Source: Catenulispora acidiphila DSM 44928 (GTDB lineage Bacteria > Actinomycetota > Actinomycetes > Streptomycetales > Catenulisporaceae). From it: a DNA stretch of 64,000 bases. Below, piece after piece: positions 20,652 through 28,655 of this stretch (its first letter is position 1; every line of letters starts with the position of its first letter). A model generated the notes under the pieces. That model saw nothing but the letters and a program-made list of their open reading frames with translations. It searched no databases and had not been told where the DNA came from. The DNA lies in NCBI RefSeq assembly GCF_000024025.1, contig NC_013131.1, positions 2,294,001-2,358,000 on the forward strand, given 5' to 3'. A program made the position numbers and the translations under genes.

Positions 20652-21044
20652 CTACTGGAAGGTGGCATGCGCGGGCCGCAGGTAGATCCGCACGCGGGTC
20701 GGCGCGTCGCCCACCGGACCGTCCATCGGCCGCGAGTAGCGGTCGGCCAGGACGGCGAAGAACTCGCCCTCCGGGTCCGGCTCGATGCGCTCGACGGTCC
20801 CGCGCAGCTCCAGATACCGGTACGGCGCGTCGGGGTCGTTGATGGAGACCGCGGCGCTCGGGCGCTCGCTGAGCTCCTTGTACTTCGCGCGCTTGGTCGA
20901 GGTGGTGAAGCACAGGAACTCGCCGTCCCACAGGAACCACATCGGGTTCACATGCGGGGTGCCGTCGGCGCGGATGGTCGCGAGGTGGCAGAAGACGGGC
21001 CGCTCGACGAGGTCGAGGTGTGATGCGGGGATGACAGAAGACAT
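20652..21044 (-). CDS. F420-dependent/PPOX-class split-barrel enzyme
   Basis: 130 residues. The pattern HLATIRADGTPHVNPMWFLWDGEFLCFTTSTKRAKYKEL with a later AVSINDPDAPYRYLELRGTVERI is typical of small FDOR-B/pyridoxamine-oxidase-like proteins that bind F420 or FMN and reduce or oxidise small molecules or cofactors. ATG at 21044 was chosen; an in-frame upstream ATG exists. The stop lies 10 bases from the NrdR box pair, so the nrd promoter starts right at this gene's end. Confidence 0.82.
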   Translation of the reverse strand: MSSVIPASHLDLVERPVFCHLATIRADGTPHVNPMWFLWDGEFLCFTTSTKRAKYKELSERPSAAVSINDPDAPYRYLELRGTVERIEPDPEGEFFAVLADRYSRPMDGPVGDAPTRVRIYLRPAHATFQ

Positions 21045-21100
21045 GGCTCTACTCCATGGGAGTGAAGGGACTGTGGACAAGACGAAAGTCAGACTGGCTG

Positions 21101-21119
21101 CGATCACGACTCGTGATCG
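21101..21119. promoter_or_regulatory. Perfect 19-bp palindrome (operator or hairpin)
   Basis: CGATCACGACTCGTGATCG has 9-bp arms around one base. It spans the last codons of the tetR gene and lies 57 bases before the start of the F420-type gene, so it could be an operator for that gene or a short terminator-like hairpin. Confidence 0.5.
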
Positions 21120-21775
21120 TCGGTGCCATCGGCGGCGTCTGCGCCCTCTGCACCGTCGGCGGCGATCCCCGCCGCCATGACCGCCCACCACTCGGTGACG
21201 CGCTCGATCACGTCGGCGTGCGCGTTCAGCACCCCCGACATGTGCTGCACGCCGACGAAGCCCGCGATGGCGGCGCGGGCCAGGGCGGCGGGGTCGAGGC
21301 CGGGGCGCAGTTCGCCGTGGTCGGCGGCGGTTCGGAACAGCGTGGTCGAGGTGGCGATCCAGTCCACGTAGGGCATGCGCATCGGTTCGGCGACCTGGGA
21401 GCGTTCGGCTTGGAGGCGGACGGTCGCGCGCACGATGGGGTCCTCGCGGATCTGGGCTGCGACGCGGGCGAAGACGTCGCCGAGGAGGTCCACGACTCGC
21501 GCGTGGCGGCCGGTTGCCTCCTGGATCAGGGAGGGCCACTCTTCGTAGCACTCCTCGACGATGGCCGCGGCGATGGCGGCTTTGGCCGGGAAGTGGAAGG
21601 CGAGGGCGCCCTTGGTGACGCCGGCGCGCGCGGCGATCTCGCTGGTGGTGGCCACCGCGTAGCCGACCTCTGCGAAGCACTCGGCGGCAGCCAGCGCGAT
21701 CGCGCGGCGGGTGCGGCGGGCGCGCTCCTGGGTCGGTTCGCCCGGGGTGCGGGGGTCGGCCGGCGGCGGTGTCAC
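21104..21775 (-). CDS. TetR regulator resembling gamma-butyrolactone receptors (ArpA/ScbR group)
   Basis: 223 residues. N-terminal QERARRTRRAIALAAAECFAEVGYAVATTSEIAARAGVTKGALAFHFPAKAAIAAAIVEE is the HTH block characteristic of ArpA/ScbR receptors (VTKGALxFHFxxK). The ligand domain has ERSQVAEPMRMPYVDWIATSTTLF and GFVGVQHMSGVL, also seen in this group. The start is GTG at 21775, four bases after the stop of the oxidoreductase gene. An ARE-like box precedes the operon, supporting autoregulation. No AfsA-type butyrolactone synthase gene is in the window. Confidence 0.82.
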   Translation of the reverse strand: MTPPPADPRTPGEPTQERARRTRRAIALAAAECFAEVGYAVATTSEIAARAGVTKGALAFHFPAKAAIAAAIVEECYEEWPSLIQEATGRHARVVDLLGDVFARVAAQIREDPIVRATVRLQAERSQVAEPMRMPYVDWIATSTTLFRTAADHGELRPGLDPAALARAAIAGFVGVQHMSGVLNAHADVIERVTEWWAVMAAGIAADGAEGADAADGTDDHES

Positions 21776-21779
21776 GGGC

Positions 21780-22754
21780 TCAGTCCTGGACGGCGACGAC
21801 GGTCTTGCCCGGGCTGCGGTTCTCGGCCTGGGCGATGTGCGCCTCGACGGCCTCGCCCCAGCCGATGACGCGCGGCGCCGGGAGCGCGAGGCCTTCGGCG
21901 GTGAGGGCGAAGACGCCGGCGATGAGGTCGCCGATCGCGCCGGCGTCGCCGCGGGCGCGGTTGATGATGCTGAAGCCGGCGGTCGTCCAGTTGTTGCGGC
22001 GCAGCTCGGCCAGGGTCGGGGCGGCGGGGTCGGGCTGCCCGGCGGCGGCGCCGTAGCTGACCAGCCGGCCGCCGGGGGCGAGCAGGGCCGGCATCGCGGC
22101 GGACACGTCGCCGCCGATGGACTCCAGGACCACGTCGAACGCGGCGTCGTCGGCGGCCTCGCGCGCGTTGGCGGCGAACTCGGCGTCGCGGATCGCCGGG
22201 CGGTAGGCGGCGGCCAGGGACGCGGCAGACCTCGTACTCGTCCCGCCGACCAGCACCTTCGGCTGCCGCAGCGCCAGGACCGCGGCCAGCGCGTCGCCGA
22301 CCCCGCCGCCCGCGCCGGTGACCAGGATCCGGTCTCCGGCGGCGACGTGCGCGGCGCGCGTCAGACCGACCGCGGTGGCCCAGGTGAGCGGCACGGTGGT
22401 GGCGGCGTCCAGCGCGAGACCGTCGGGAACGCGCGCGGCGAGCCCGGCCTCGGCGACCACGGTCTCAGCCAGCCCGCCGCCGTCCACCGTGAACGCCACG
22501 ACGGTGTCCCCGACGGCGAACCCGCTCACGCCCTCCCCGAGCGCGACGACCTCGCCGCCGACCTCCATGCCCGGCACGAACGGCCAGCTGCTCGCGTACC
22601 CGGGCGCGCCGCGCCGCGCCAGGACGTCGACGAAGTTCAGCCCGGCGAAGCGGACGGCGATCGCGAGCTGCCCGGCGGCCGGGATCGGCGCCGCGATGTC
22701 GACCTCTGCGATGGTCTCCGGACCGCCGGGCCCGCTGAACTGGATGGCCTTCAT
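21780..22754 (-). CDS. Zinc-independent quinone-oxidoreductase-like MDR dehydrogenase
   Basis: 324 residues. MKAIQFSGPGGPETIAEVDIAAPIPAAGQLAIAVRFAGLNFVDVLARRG and PFVPGMEVGGEVVALGEGVSGFAVGDTVVAF are the MDR N-terminal domain; GAGGGVGDALAAVLAL is the NADP-binding motif. The zinc-ligand cysteines of alcohol dehydrogenases are absent, as in the quinone oxidoreductase branch. ATG 22754 has GGAGGGGAACC upstream. It is the first gene of an operon with the butyrolactone-receptor-like tetR, under an ARE-like operator. Confidence 0.85.
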   Translation of the reverse strand: MKAIQFSGPGGPETIAEVDIAAPIPAAGQLAIAVRFAGLNFVDVLARRGAPGYASSWPFVPGMEVGGEVVALGEGVSGFAVGDTVVAFTVDGGGLAETVVAEAGLAARVPDGLALDAATTVPLTWATAVGLTRAAHVAAGDRILVTGAGGGVGDALAAVLALRQPKVLVGGTSTRSAASLAAAYRPAIRDAEFAANAREAADDAAFDVVLESIGGDVSAAMPALLAPGGRLVSYGAAAGQPDPAAPTLAELRRNNWTTAGFSIINRARGDAGAIGDLIAGVFALTAEGLALPAPRVIGWGEAVEAHIAQAENRSPGKTVVAVQD

Positions 22755-22795
22755 AGCTGGTTCCCCTCCAAGGACGCTGATGCTGTCCCGAGAAA

Positions 22796-22818
22796 AAATA
22801 CCGGCTGGCCGGTTTCTT
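22796..22818. promoter_or_regulatory. ARE-like (autoregulatory element) operator
   Basis: AAATACCGGC-TG-GCCGGTTTCTT is an imperfect inverted repeat of AAA(T/A)ACCGGC half-sites. It closely resembles the AT-flanked ACCGG...CCGGT operators bound by butyrolactone receptors such as ArpA and ScbR. It begins 42 bases upstream of the oxidoreductase start at 22754, in promoter position. Confidence 0.6.
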
Positions 22819-22849
22819 GTCGACCGCGTCGTGGCGGCGACCGGTGAGC

Positions 22850-23674
22850 TCAGCGGAAAGCAGGGGCGTTCCGTGTGGCCCACGCGCTGAACGGCGCCGC
22901 CGGACGGCCCAGGATCCGCTCGACGTCAGGGCTCACCGTCTGCTCCTCGGCCGTCGGCTCGCCGAGGATCGCCAGCGTCCCCTCGAGCACCTCCGGCGGC
23001 ACGAACTGCGCCATCTGCGCCTGCGCTTCCTCCCGCGTCATCTCCACGAACGTCACCGGCGCACCGATCGCCTCCGCGATGGCTGCCGCACGCTCGCGAG
23101 GCGTGGTCGGCGCCGGACCGGTGAGCACGTACGTCGCGCTGGCGTGGCCGTCCTCGGTGAGCACCGCGGCGGCCACCGCGGCGACGTCGTCCGGGTCCAC
23201 GAACGGCAGCCCGACCTCGGCGAACGGCGCCGGGGCGAGGCGCTGCGCGCGGATCGGCTCGACCCAGGCGAAGGCGTTGGAGTCCAGTCCGCCCGAGCGC
23301 AGGATCGTGTAATCCAGCCCGGAGGCGGCGACGGCTTGCTCGAAGCCGGCGACGTGGGCGTAGGCGCCGCCGGGGCGAGTGCCGACGCCCTGCGAGGAGA
23401 CCAGGACGACCCTGGTCACTCCGGCGGCCTTCGCCGTGGCCAGCACGCCGGTCGGGTCGTCACCCGCGACCAGCAGGAACAGCGCCTTCGCACCCTGCAA
23501 CGCGGCGTCCAGGCCGGCCGGCGTGCCGAGGTCGGCGGCGACCGCGCGGACGCCGGCCGGGACGTCGGCGTCCTGGATGTGCCGCGACACGGCGGTCACG
23601 GCGTGTCCGGCGGCGGCCAGCGTCCGCACCAGGGTCCGGCCGACGTTCCCGGTGGCGCCTGTCACAACGATCAT
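22850..23674 (-). CDS. NmrA-type NAD(P)-binding oxidoreductase
   Basis: 274 residues. The start MIVVTGATGNVGRTLVRTLAAAGHAVTAVSR is an atypical-SDR Rossmann motif (GATGNVG). Later TRVVLVSSQGVG, LDYTILRSGGLDSNAF and PFVDPDDVAAVAAAVLTEDGHASATYVLTGP are typical of NmrA/YtfG-like quinone reductases or redox sensors. It is divergent from the small TetR gene at 23782; the paired operators in the shared gap imply repression by that TetR. Confidence 0.87.
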   Translation of the reverse strand: MIVVTGATGNVGRTLVRTLAAAGHAVTAVSRHIQDADVPAGVRAVAADLGTPAGLDAALQGAKALFLLVAGDDPTGVLATAKAAGVTRVVLVSSQGVGTRPGGAYAHVAGFEQAVAASGLDYTILRSGGLDSNAFAWVEPIRAQRLAPAPFAEVGLPFVDPDDVAAVAAAVLTEDGHASATYVLTGPAPTTPRERAAAIAEAIGAPVTFVEMTREEAQAQMAQFVPPEVLEGTLAILGEPTAEEQTVSPDVERILGRPAAPFSAWATRNAPAFR

Positions 23675-23717
23675 GGTCTTCCTCGTTTCAGCAGCTCAGA
23701 CTGCGTTTCGCAGTGTG

Positions 23718-23791
23718 AGTTAGTTGGCTAACTGAGTTAAACGCTAGCGGATCGCGGCGCCGGTTGTCTATCCTCAGTTAGGTGACTGACT
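23718..23791. promoter_or_regulatory. Two related inverted repeats, probable TetR operators
   Basis: AGTTAG-TTGG-CTAACT (23718-23733) lies before the nmrA-like gene. A related TCAGT-TAGGTG-ACTGA (23774-23789) covers the tetR start. A -10-like TATCCT at 23769 is seven bases before GTG 23782, so the tetR message may be leaderless with its start codon inside the operator. Confidence 0.6.
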
Positions 23792-24348
23792 CAAAGCGCG
23801 GTGGCAAGCGCGAACGGCTGGCGTCCGCCGCCGCCGAGGTGTTCCACCAGCAGGGCGTGGAGCGCACCACGCTCAACGACATCGCGCAGGCCGCGGACGT
23901 CCCGCTGGGCAACGTCTACTACTACTTCAAGACCAAAGATCAGCTGGTCGAGGCCGCGCTCGGCGCGCACCGCTCGCGGCTGGCCGAGCTCACCGACCAG
24001 CTCGACGCGCTGCCCGATCCGGCCGTGCGTCTCAAGACGCTGATCGCCGGCTGGGTCGACCAGCGCGAGGTCGCGGCTCGCTATGGCTGCCCCTTCGGGA
24101 CGCTGGCGACCGAACTCGACAAGCGCGAGGACGGCTTGGACCAGACCGCCGCGGGCGTGCTGCGCGCCCTGCTCGACTGGGCCGAGGAGCAGTTCCGGCA
24201 GCTCGGGCGGGCCGATGCGCGGGATCTGGCCGTCGACCTCGTCGCGGCGTATCAGGGCATGTCGGTGCTGGCCAACGCGCTGCGGGATCCGGAGGTGATG
24301 ACGGCGCAGGGCCGGCGTCTCGAAGGGTGGATCGACACGCTCGCCTGA
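23782..24348 (+). CDS. TetR-family regulator
   Basis: 188 residues from GTG 23782. HTH: KRERLASAAAEVFHQQGVERTTLNDIAQAADVPLGNVYYYFKTKDQLVEAAL (the GNVYYYFKTKxxL motif is shared with the YcdC/NemR-like group). The conserved GCPFGTLATELDK in the ligand domain is also typical of this reactive-compound-sensing group. It is divergent from the NmrA-like oxidoreductase gene, which it probably represses. Confidence 0.88.
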   Translation: MTDSKRGGKRERLASAAAEVFHQQGVERTTLNDIAQAADVPLGNVYYYFKTKDQLVEAALGAHRSRLAELTDQLDALPDPAVRLKTLIAGWVDQREVAARYGCPFGTLATELDKREDGLDQTAAGVLRALLDWAEEQFRQLGRADARDLAVDLVAAYQGMSVLANALRDPEVMTAQGRRLEGWIDTLA

Positions 24349-24410
24349 TCGGGTTTCTCCGGGAGATGATCGGATGTTTCCATCCGCACGCGCACCGGAG
24401 GGCAAGACCC

Positions 24411-25034
24411 GTGTTCTTCAAGGACGGCCAGCACATCCTTCTCATCGGCGACAGCATCACCGACTGTGGACGCCGCGATGAGGACGCCCCGTACGGCCGC
24501 GGGTACGTCAGCCTGCTGCGGGCGTTCACTACCGCCCGGCACCCCGAGGCCCGGCTGACCTGGACCAACCACGGCACCAGCGGCAACACGACCCGCCACC
24601 TGGCCGAACGTTGGGAGAGCGACGCGCTCGCGCCGCGTCCGGACTGGCTGTCGGTGATGATCGGGATCAACGACGTCTGGCGCGCCTTCGACGGGAACCC
24701 GGACCTCGCCGTTCCGCTGGAGGAGTACGTCGACACCCTGCGCACGCTGCTGCGCCGCGCGGTCGAGGAGACCGGCTGCCGCCTGATCCTGGCCGATCCG
24801 TACATCATCGAGCCGGACCGCACCGAGCCGCAGCGCGCCGCCAGCGACACGTTCGCGACCGCGGTGGCGGGGCTGGCCGAGGAGTTCGACGCGGTGCACA
24901 TCCCGACACAGCGGGTGTTCGACGCGGCGCTGGCGAACACGGGGTCGCAGTACTGGGCGAACGACCGGATCCACCCGAACCTGGCGGGTCACGCGCTGAT
25001 CGCCGACGCGTTCATGAAGGTGTTGGAGATCTGA
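24411..25034 (+). CDS. SGNH/GDSL hydrolase
   Basis: 207 residues from GTG 24411 (GGAGGG eight bases upstream). Block I LLIGDSITDCG carries the nucleophile Ser, HGTSGNTTRHL the Gly/Asn region, MIGINDVWR block III, and ANDRIHPNLAGH block V with Asp and His. There is no signal peptide. Such enzymes deacylate sugars, lipids or esters; the sequence does not fix the substrate. In-frame upstream starts exist but lack ribosome sites. Confidence 0.87.
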   Translation: MFFKDGQHILLIGDSITDCGRRDEDAPYGRGYVSLLRAFTTARHPEARLTWTNHGTSGNTTRHLAERWESDALAPRPDWLSVMIGINDVWRAFDGNPDLAVPLEEYVDTLRTLLRRAVEETGCRLILADPYIIEPDRTEPQRAASDTFATAVAGLAEEFDAVHIPTQRVFDAALANTGSQYWANDRIHPNLAGHALIADAFMKVLEI

Positions 25035-25070
25035 TGATGAATCTGGCGGCGCGGGCCTAAATCATTATTC

Positions 25071-25092
25071 TTTGATCGTTATCGGGATCAAA
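25071..25092. promoter_or_regulatory. Inverted repeat TTTGATC...GATCAAA touching the start codon
   Basis: Seven-base arms with an 8-base spacer end on the first base of the ATG at 25092, in a locally AT-rich stretch. It could be an operator or an RNA hairpin that masks the weak ribosome site. Confidence 0.4.
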
Positions 25093-26762
25093 TGGTCCCT
25101 GTGACGAGTTCGATCCTTGATGATCCCCGTGTTTCGCGGCGTCGGCTGCTGACTTCCGCCTGCGCCGCCGCGGTGGTGGGTGTGACCGGGGTCCGTCCGG
25201 CCTCGGCGACGACGGCGGCGCCGGTCGCGAACGGCTTGGACTACGCCTCGGCGCCGCATCCGTCGGTGGGCGCGATGGCTGCCGCCGGCTACGCGTTCGT
25301 GGTCCGCTACCTCAGCTACAGCCCGGAGAAGAACCTCACCGCCGACGAGGCGCGGGCGCTGACCTCGGCGGGAATCGCAGTGGTCTGCAACTGGGAGGCG
25401 ACCGCCGACGGTCCGCGCCAGGGCTTCGCGCGGGGCGTCGCGGACGCCACCGAGGCGGACAAGCAGGCGGCGGCGTGCGGGTCACCGGCGGATCGGCCGA
25501 TCTACTTCAGTATCGACTGGGATGTCCAAGCCGCCGACATGGACGCGGTCAACGCGTACTTCGACGGCGTCGCCTCGGTCATCGGCGTCGCCCGCACCGG
25601 CGCCTACAGCAGCTATGACGCGCTCGGCTGGTTGCTGGCCTCGGGACGGATCCAGTGGGCTTGGCAGTCGTGCTCGACGGCGTACTCCAACGGCCGCAAC
25701 CGCACGCCGTATCCCGGCATCCAGCTGTGGCAGAACCGGACGCCGTTCACGTTCGACGGCGCCGACGTGGACGGCGACCAGGCGCTGACGGCGGACTTCG
25801 GGCAGTGGGGCGCCGGGGCGTTCATGGAGCCGCAGGGGAGCGGCGGGCGGATCGCCGGCGGTGTGCACAGCGATGGACGGATCGAGCTGTTCGCGGTGAC
25901 GCCGAGCGGCGGGATCACGAATGCCGCCGAGACGGCGCCGAACGGCGTGTGGTCGGGGTGGAGTGATTTCAGTCCGGCTAAAGGCTTCGGGTTCGCGGCG
26001 CGCACGAGTTCGGTGGCGGTCGGACGGCACGCCGACGGTCGGCTGGAGGTCTTCGCGGTGATGAGCGACGGCTCGGTGCAGAACCGCTTTCAGGACTCGG
26101 CGGGCGGAGCGTGGTCGGATTGGGGCGTGTTCGCATCGTCGAAGACTGCGAAAGCGTTGACGGTTGTGGCACATGCCGACGGTCGGCTGGAGCTGTTCGC
26201 GGCGACGCCGACCGGTGGGATCTCGAATAAGTCCGAGACGACGCCGAACGGCGCGTGGTCCGGGTGGAACGAGGTCGGACCGCAAGGCGGCGTCACGGAA
26301 ACCGTGAGTGCTGCCCGCCACGCCGACGGACGCCTGGAGGTGTTCGCGGTGATGAGCGACGGCTCGATGCGCAACCGTGTCGAGACAGCGGCGAACGGCG
26401 CGTGGTCCGCTTGGGGCGTCTACGGCCCAACCGGCGGCGCGAACGGGTACGGCGCTCCCGGCACCGTGGCGGCCGGGGCGCATCAGGACGGCCGGGTCGA
26501 GGTTTTCGCGGTCACGCCGGGCGGCGGCGTCCGGAACCGGTTCGAGGCGGTGGCGAACGGCGCCGAGTGGTCGAGGTGGGGCGACGGCTTCGGTCCCGCC
26601 GGTCCGGTCACCGCTGCTTCGGTGACGCGGCATGCCGACGGTCGGATGGCGGTCTTCGCCGTGCTGGCCGACGGGTCGATCTGGAACCGGTCCGAGGCGG
26701 TGGCGAACGGCGCGTGGTCCGAGTGGAACGGGTTCGTTGGGGCTGGAATGGTAAAGCCTTGA
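25092..26762 (+). CDS. Tat-exported DUF1906 glycoside-hydrolase-like domain fused to a lectin-like beta-propeller
   Basis: 556 residues. A twin-arginine signal (SRRRLLTSACAAAVVG) is followed by a DUF1906 TIM-barrel-like domain (GLDYASAPHPSVGAMAAAGYAFVVRYL ... PIYFSIDWDVQAADM ... QLWQ, about residues 48-235), as in Rv2525c and cell-wall-active relatives. Residues ~255-550 contain about six ~46-residue repeats with the core HADGRLEVFAVMSDGSxxNR ... GAWSxW, a PLL/tectonin-like propeller that usually binds sugars. ATG 25092 has only a weak GGGAT upstream. Probably secreted and surface- or glycan-associated; the enzymatic activity of DUF1906 is uncertain. Confidence 0.85.
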   Translation: MVPVTSSILDDPRVSRRRLLTSACAAAVVGVTGVRPASATTAAPVANGLDYASAPHPSVGAMAAAGYAFVVRYLSYSPEKNLTADEARALTSAGIAVVCNWEATADGPRQGFARGVADATEADKQAAACGSPADRPIYFSIDWDVQAADMDAVNAYFDGVASVIGVARTGAYSSYDALGWLLASGRIQWAWQSCSTAYSNGRNRTPYPGIQLWQNRTPFTFDGADVDGDQALTADFGQWGAGAFMEPQGSGGRIAGGVHSDGRIELFAVTPSGGITNAAETAPNGVWSGWSDFSPAKGFGFAARTSSVAVGRHADGRLEVFAVMSDGSVQNRFQDSAGGAWSDWGVFASSKTAKALTVVAHADGRLELFAATPTGGISNKSETTPNGAWSGWNEVGPQGGVTETVSAARHADGRLEVFAVMSDGSMRNRVETAANGAWSAWGVYGPTGGANGYGAPGTVAAGAHQDGRVEVFAVTPGGGVRNRFEAVANGAEWSRWGDGFGPAGPVTAASVTRHADGRMAVFAVLADGSIWNRSEAVANGAWSEWNGFVGAGMVKP

Positions 26763-26781
26763 TTTCGCCGACGCGTCTTGG

Positions 26782-27603
26782 TCACATCGTCGCGAGGTCG
26801 AAGACCAGCGCCGCGGCGATGGCGATCCCGTAGGCGGAGGCGGCCAGCGCGACCGTCCGCGTCCGCTTCGGCTCCGGCCAGGACGTCAGGGTCAGGGCCC
26901 AGGCGAGCGTGGGCAGGACCAGCACGCCGTGCAGGCTGATCCCGTGGACCAGCTTGAGGAAACCGAGGTCCTGGTAGGCCTGTTGCTGGTGTCCGGTGTT
27001 GGCCTCGGACGTACCGCGGGCGATCATCGCGGCGCCGGAGAGCAGGCCGATCATCAGGGTGAGGAAGCCGGCGCGCAGGGCCAGGCGCATCGACGGCGCC
27101 TGGTCCGGATCGCCGCGGAACGCCGCGAAGGCGAGCCGGCCCAGCACGAGGACCAGGATGCCGCCGCCGACGGCCAGGGTCATCGACACGCCGGTGTTGA
27201 AGGACCCCTGCATGTCGATGTGGGACGGGACGTGGCGCCACGCCTGGAGGGTGATGCCGCCGACCTCGACGAAGCAGTCGGCGGCGAAGATGCCGAGCGC
27301 CAGAGCCCGGGTGCGCTCCGAGAGCTTGAGGGAGGAGGCGACCCAGGCGACGGCGATGAGCGTGAGGCCGAAGGACAGGCCGAAGGTCGTCGGCTTGCGC
27401 CAGGAGACGGGTCCTTCCCACGGTCCGCCGCGGATGAAGAACACGGTGAAGTGGAAGGCGCCGGAGGTGATGAGCACCAGGCCGAGGACGTAGCAGACTC
27501 GTTCGATGCGCCGGCCGTGCGTCCAGATCTCGCGGACCGCCACCCACCACGCCGGCGGCGCTGGATGAGGCGGGGCGGCGGATGCGGATGTCGCGGCGGT
27601 CAC
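26782..27603 (-). CDS. Multi-pass membrane protein of unknown function
   Basis: 273 residues from GTG 27603 (GGGAG five bases upstream). About seven hydrophobic segments are seen, for example VCYVLGLVLITSGAFHFTVFF, FGLTLIAVAWVASSL and MTLAVGGGILVLVLGRLAF. His, Trp and Arg residues near the membrane (GAFHFTVFF, WRKPTTFG, LVHGISLHGVL) recur. I do not recognise the family and no function is proposed. It is convergent with the DUF1906 gene and divergent from the secreted-protein gene at 27882; the gap 27604-27847 shows no other gene. Confidence 0.75.
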   Translation of the reverse strand: MTAATSASAAPPHPAPPAWWVAVREIWTHGRRIERVCYVLGLVLITSGAFHFTVFFIRGGPWEGPVSWRKPTTFGLSFGLTLIAVAWVASSLKLSERTRALALGIFAADCFVEVGGITLQAWRHVPSHIDMQGSFNTGVSMTLAVGGGILVLVLGRLAFAAFRGDPDQAPSMRLALRAGFLTLMIGLLSGAAMIARGTSEANTGHQQQAYQDLGFLKLVHGISLHGVLVLPTLAWALTLTSWPEPKRTRTVALAASAYGIAIAAALVFDLATM

Positions 27604-27847
27604 GGTGGCTCCCGGCGGGATGCGGTGGGCGGCTGGGCACCCTTCATCCTCGGGATCGGCGGCGACGCTGCCATCCGGTGGGGAGAGACACCGCGAGTAC
27701 GCCGGGGGAAGTACGGTGCGGTCTTCGGGTCGCCCCGGTGCGTATGGTCTGGAGATCCGGAGAATCGACGTCTACTGAGCCAATGGGATGATGTTCAACG
27801 GTCGCGCGCGTGGCGGATCGCCGGAACTCGGGACTGCTTCGCGATGC

Positions 27848-27880
27848 TTTCCGCGAAGAGTCCACTTGTTCGCGGAAAGG
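27848..27880 (+). promoter_or_regulatory. Hairpin sequestering the Shine-Dalgarno of the next gene
   Basis: TTTCCGCGAA (27848-27857) pairs perfectly with TTCGCGGAAA (27869-27878) around an 11-base loop. The right arm contains most of the GGAAAGG ribosome site (27874-27880) directly before ATG 27882. In RNA this 10-bp stem would block initiation unless opened. Confidence 0.55.
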
Positions 27881-27881
27881 T

Positions 27882-28580
27882 ATGAATTCTCCCATGCGTC
27901 TTCGAATCGGGCTGCGCGCGTGCGGCATGACCGCCGCGCTTCTCGGCACTGCGCTGGGCGTCGTCGCGCCCTCGCAGGCCAGTAACACGTCCCCGCAGGC
28001 GGAGGCGTACGTCGTCTCCGCGCAGGCCCTCGGCGGCCTGGTCGCCGTGCCGCCGACGCCGGACTCGACGTTCCCGCCCGGCGGGACCCAGAGCCTGCCG
28101 ACCCTGAACCTCGGCCCGATCGCCGTCGACGCCCTGCTCACCGCCACCACCGCGGGCGACGCCAAGGCCGGCACCGCCTCGGCCTCGGCCGCCGCGGCGC
28201 ACCTGCTGCTGACCATCCCGCTGGTCGGCGCGCTCGACGTCACCGGGATCAAGGCCACCTGCGACGCCCCGGCCTCCCCGGGCGCGGCCACCGGCACCGG
28301 CACCGTCGCCACCGCGGTCTTCACCCCGGTCCCGCCGCCCGCGCCGCTGCCGCCGGCGACGCCGGTGACGATCACCGTCCCGACCGGCGTGAACCAGACG
28401 GTCACCGTGCCGCAGCTGGGCACCATCGTGGTCAACAAGCAGGTCACCGACAAGGACGGCAACCTGACCGTCGAGGCGGCGGACATCACGCTGGTCGGCG
28501 GCCAGGAAGTCGTGCTCGGCTCCGCGATGTGCGGCGGCGCGATGCCGGCCTCGAACAGCGCGACGCACCCGACGCACTGA
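27882..28580 (+). CDS. Secreted protein of unknown function (choice-of-anchor-P-like)
   Basis: 232 residues. Signal peptide: Arg-rich start, then CGMTAALLGTALGVVAPSQAS. The mature part is low in charge and rich in Ala, Thr, Pro and Val (EAYVVSAQALGGLVAVPPTPDS, PVTITVPTGVNQTVTVPQLGTIVVN) with two Cys in distant positions. It recalls actinobacterial choice-of-anchor P surface proteins, but the match is by eye only. ATG 27894 is an alternative start. Its translation may be controlled by the hairpin just upstream. Confidence 0.7.
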   Translation: MNSPMRLRIGLRACGMTAALLGTALGVVAPSQASNTSPQAEAYVVSAQALGGLVAVPPTPDSTFPPGGTQSLPTLNLGPIAVDALLTATTAGDAKAGTASASAAAAHLLLTIPLVGALDVTGIKATCDAPASPGAATGTGTVATAVFTPVPPPAPLPPATPVTITVPTGVNQTVTVPQLGTIVVNKQVTDKDGNLTVEAADITLVGGQEVVLGSAMCGGAMPASNSATHPTH

Positions 28581-28610
28581 GGGCTCGGCGGGCTGAGGTT
28601 TCGCGGGTGG

Positions 28611-28638
28611 GTCCCGGCTCAGGCCACTGAGTCGGGAC
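28611..28638. terminator. Bidirectional hairpin between convergent genes
   Basis: GTCCCG-g-CTCAG pairs with CTGAG-t-CGGGAC around GCCA. It sits between the convergent ends of the genes stopping at 28580 and 28656. Confidence 0.75.
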
Positions 28639-28655
28639 TTCTCGGTGCTCGGCTG

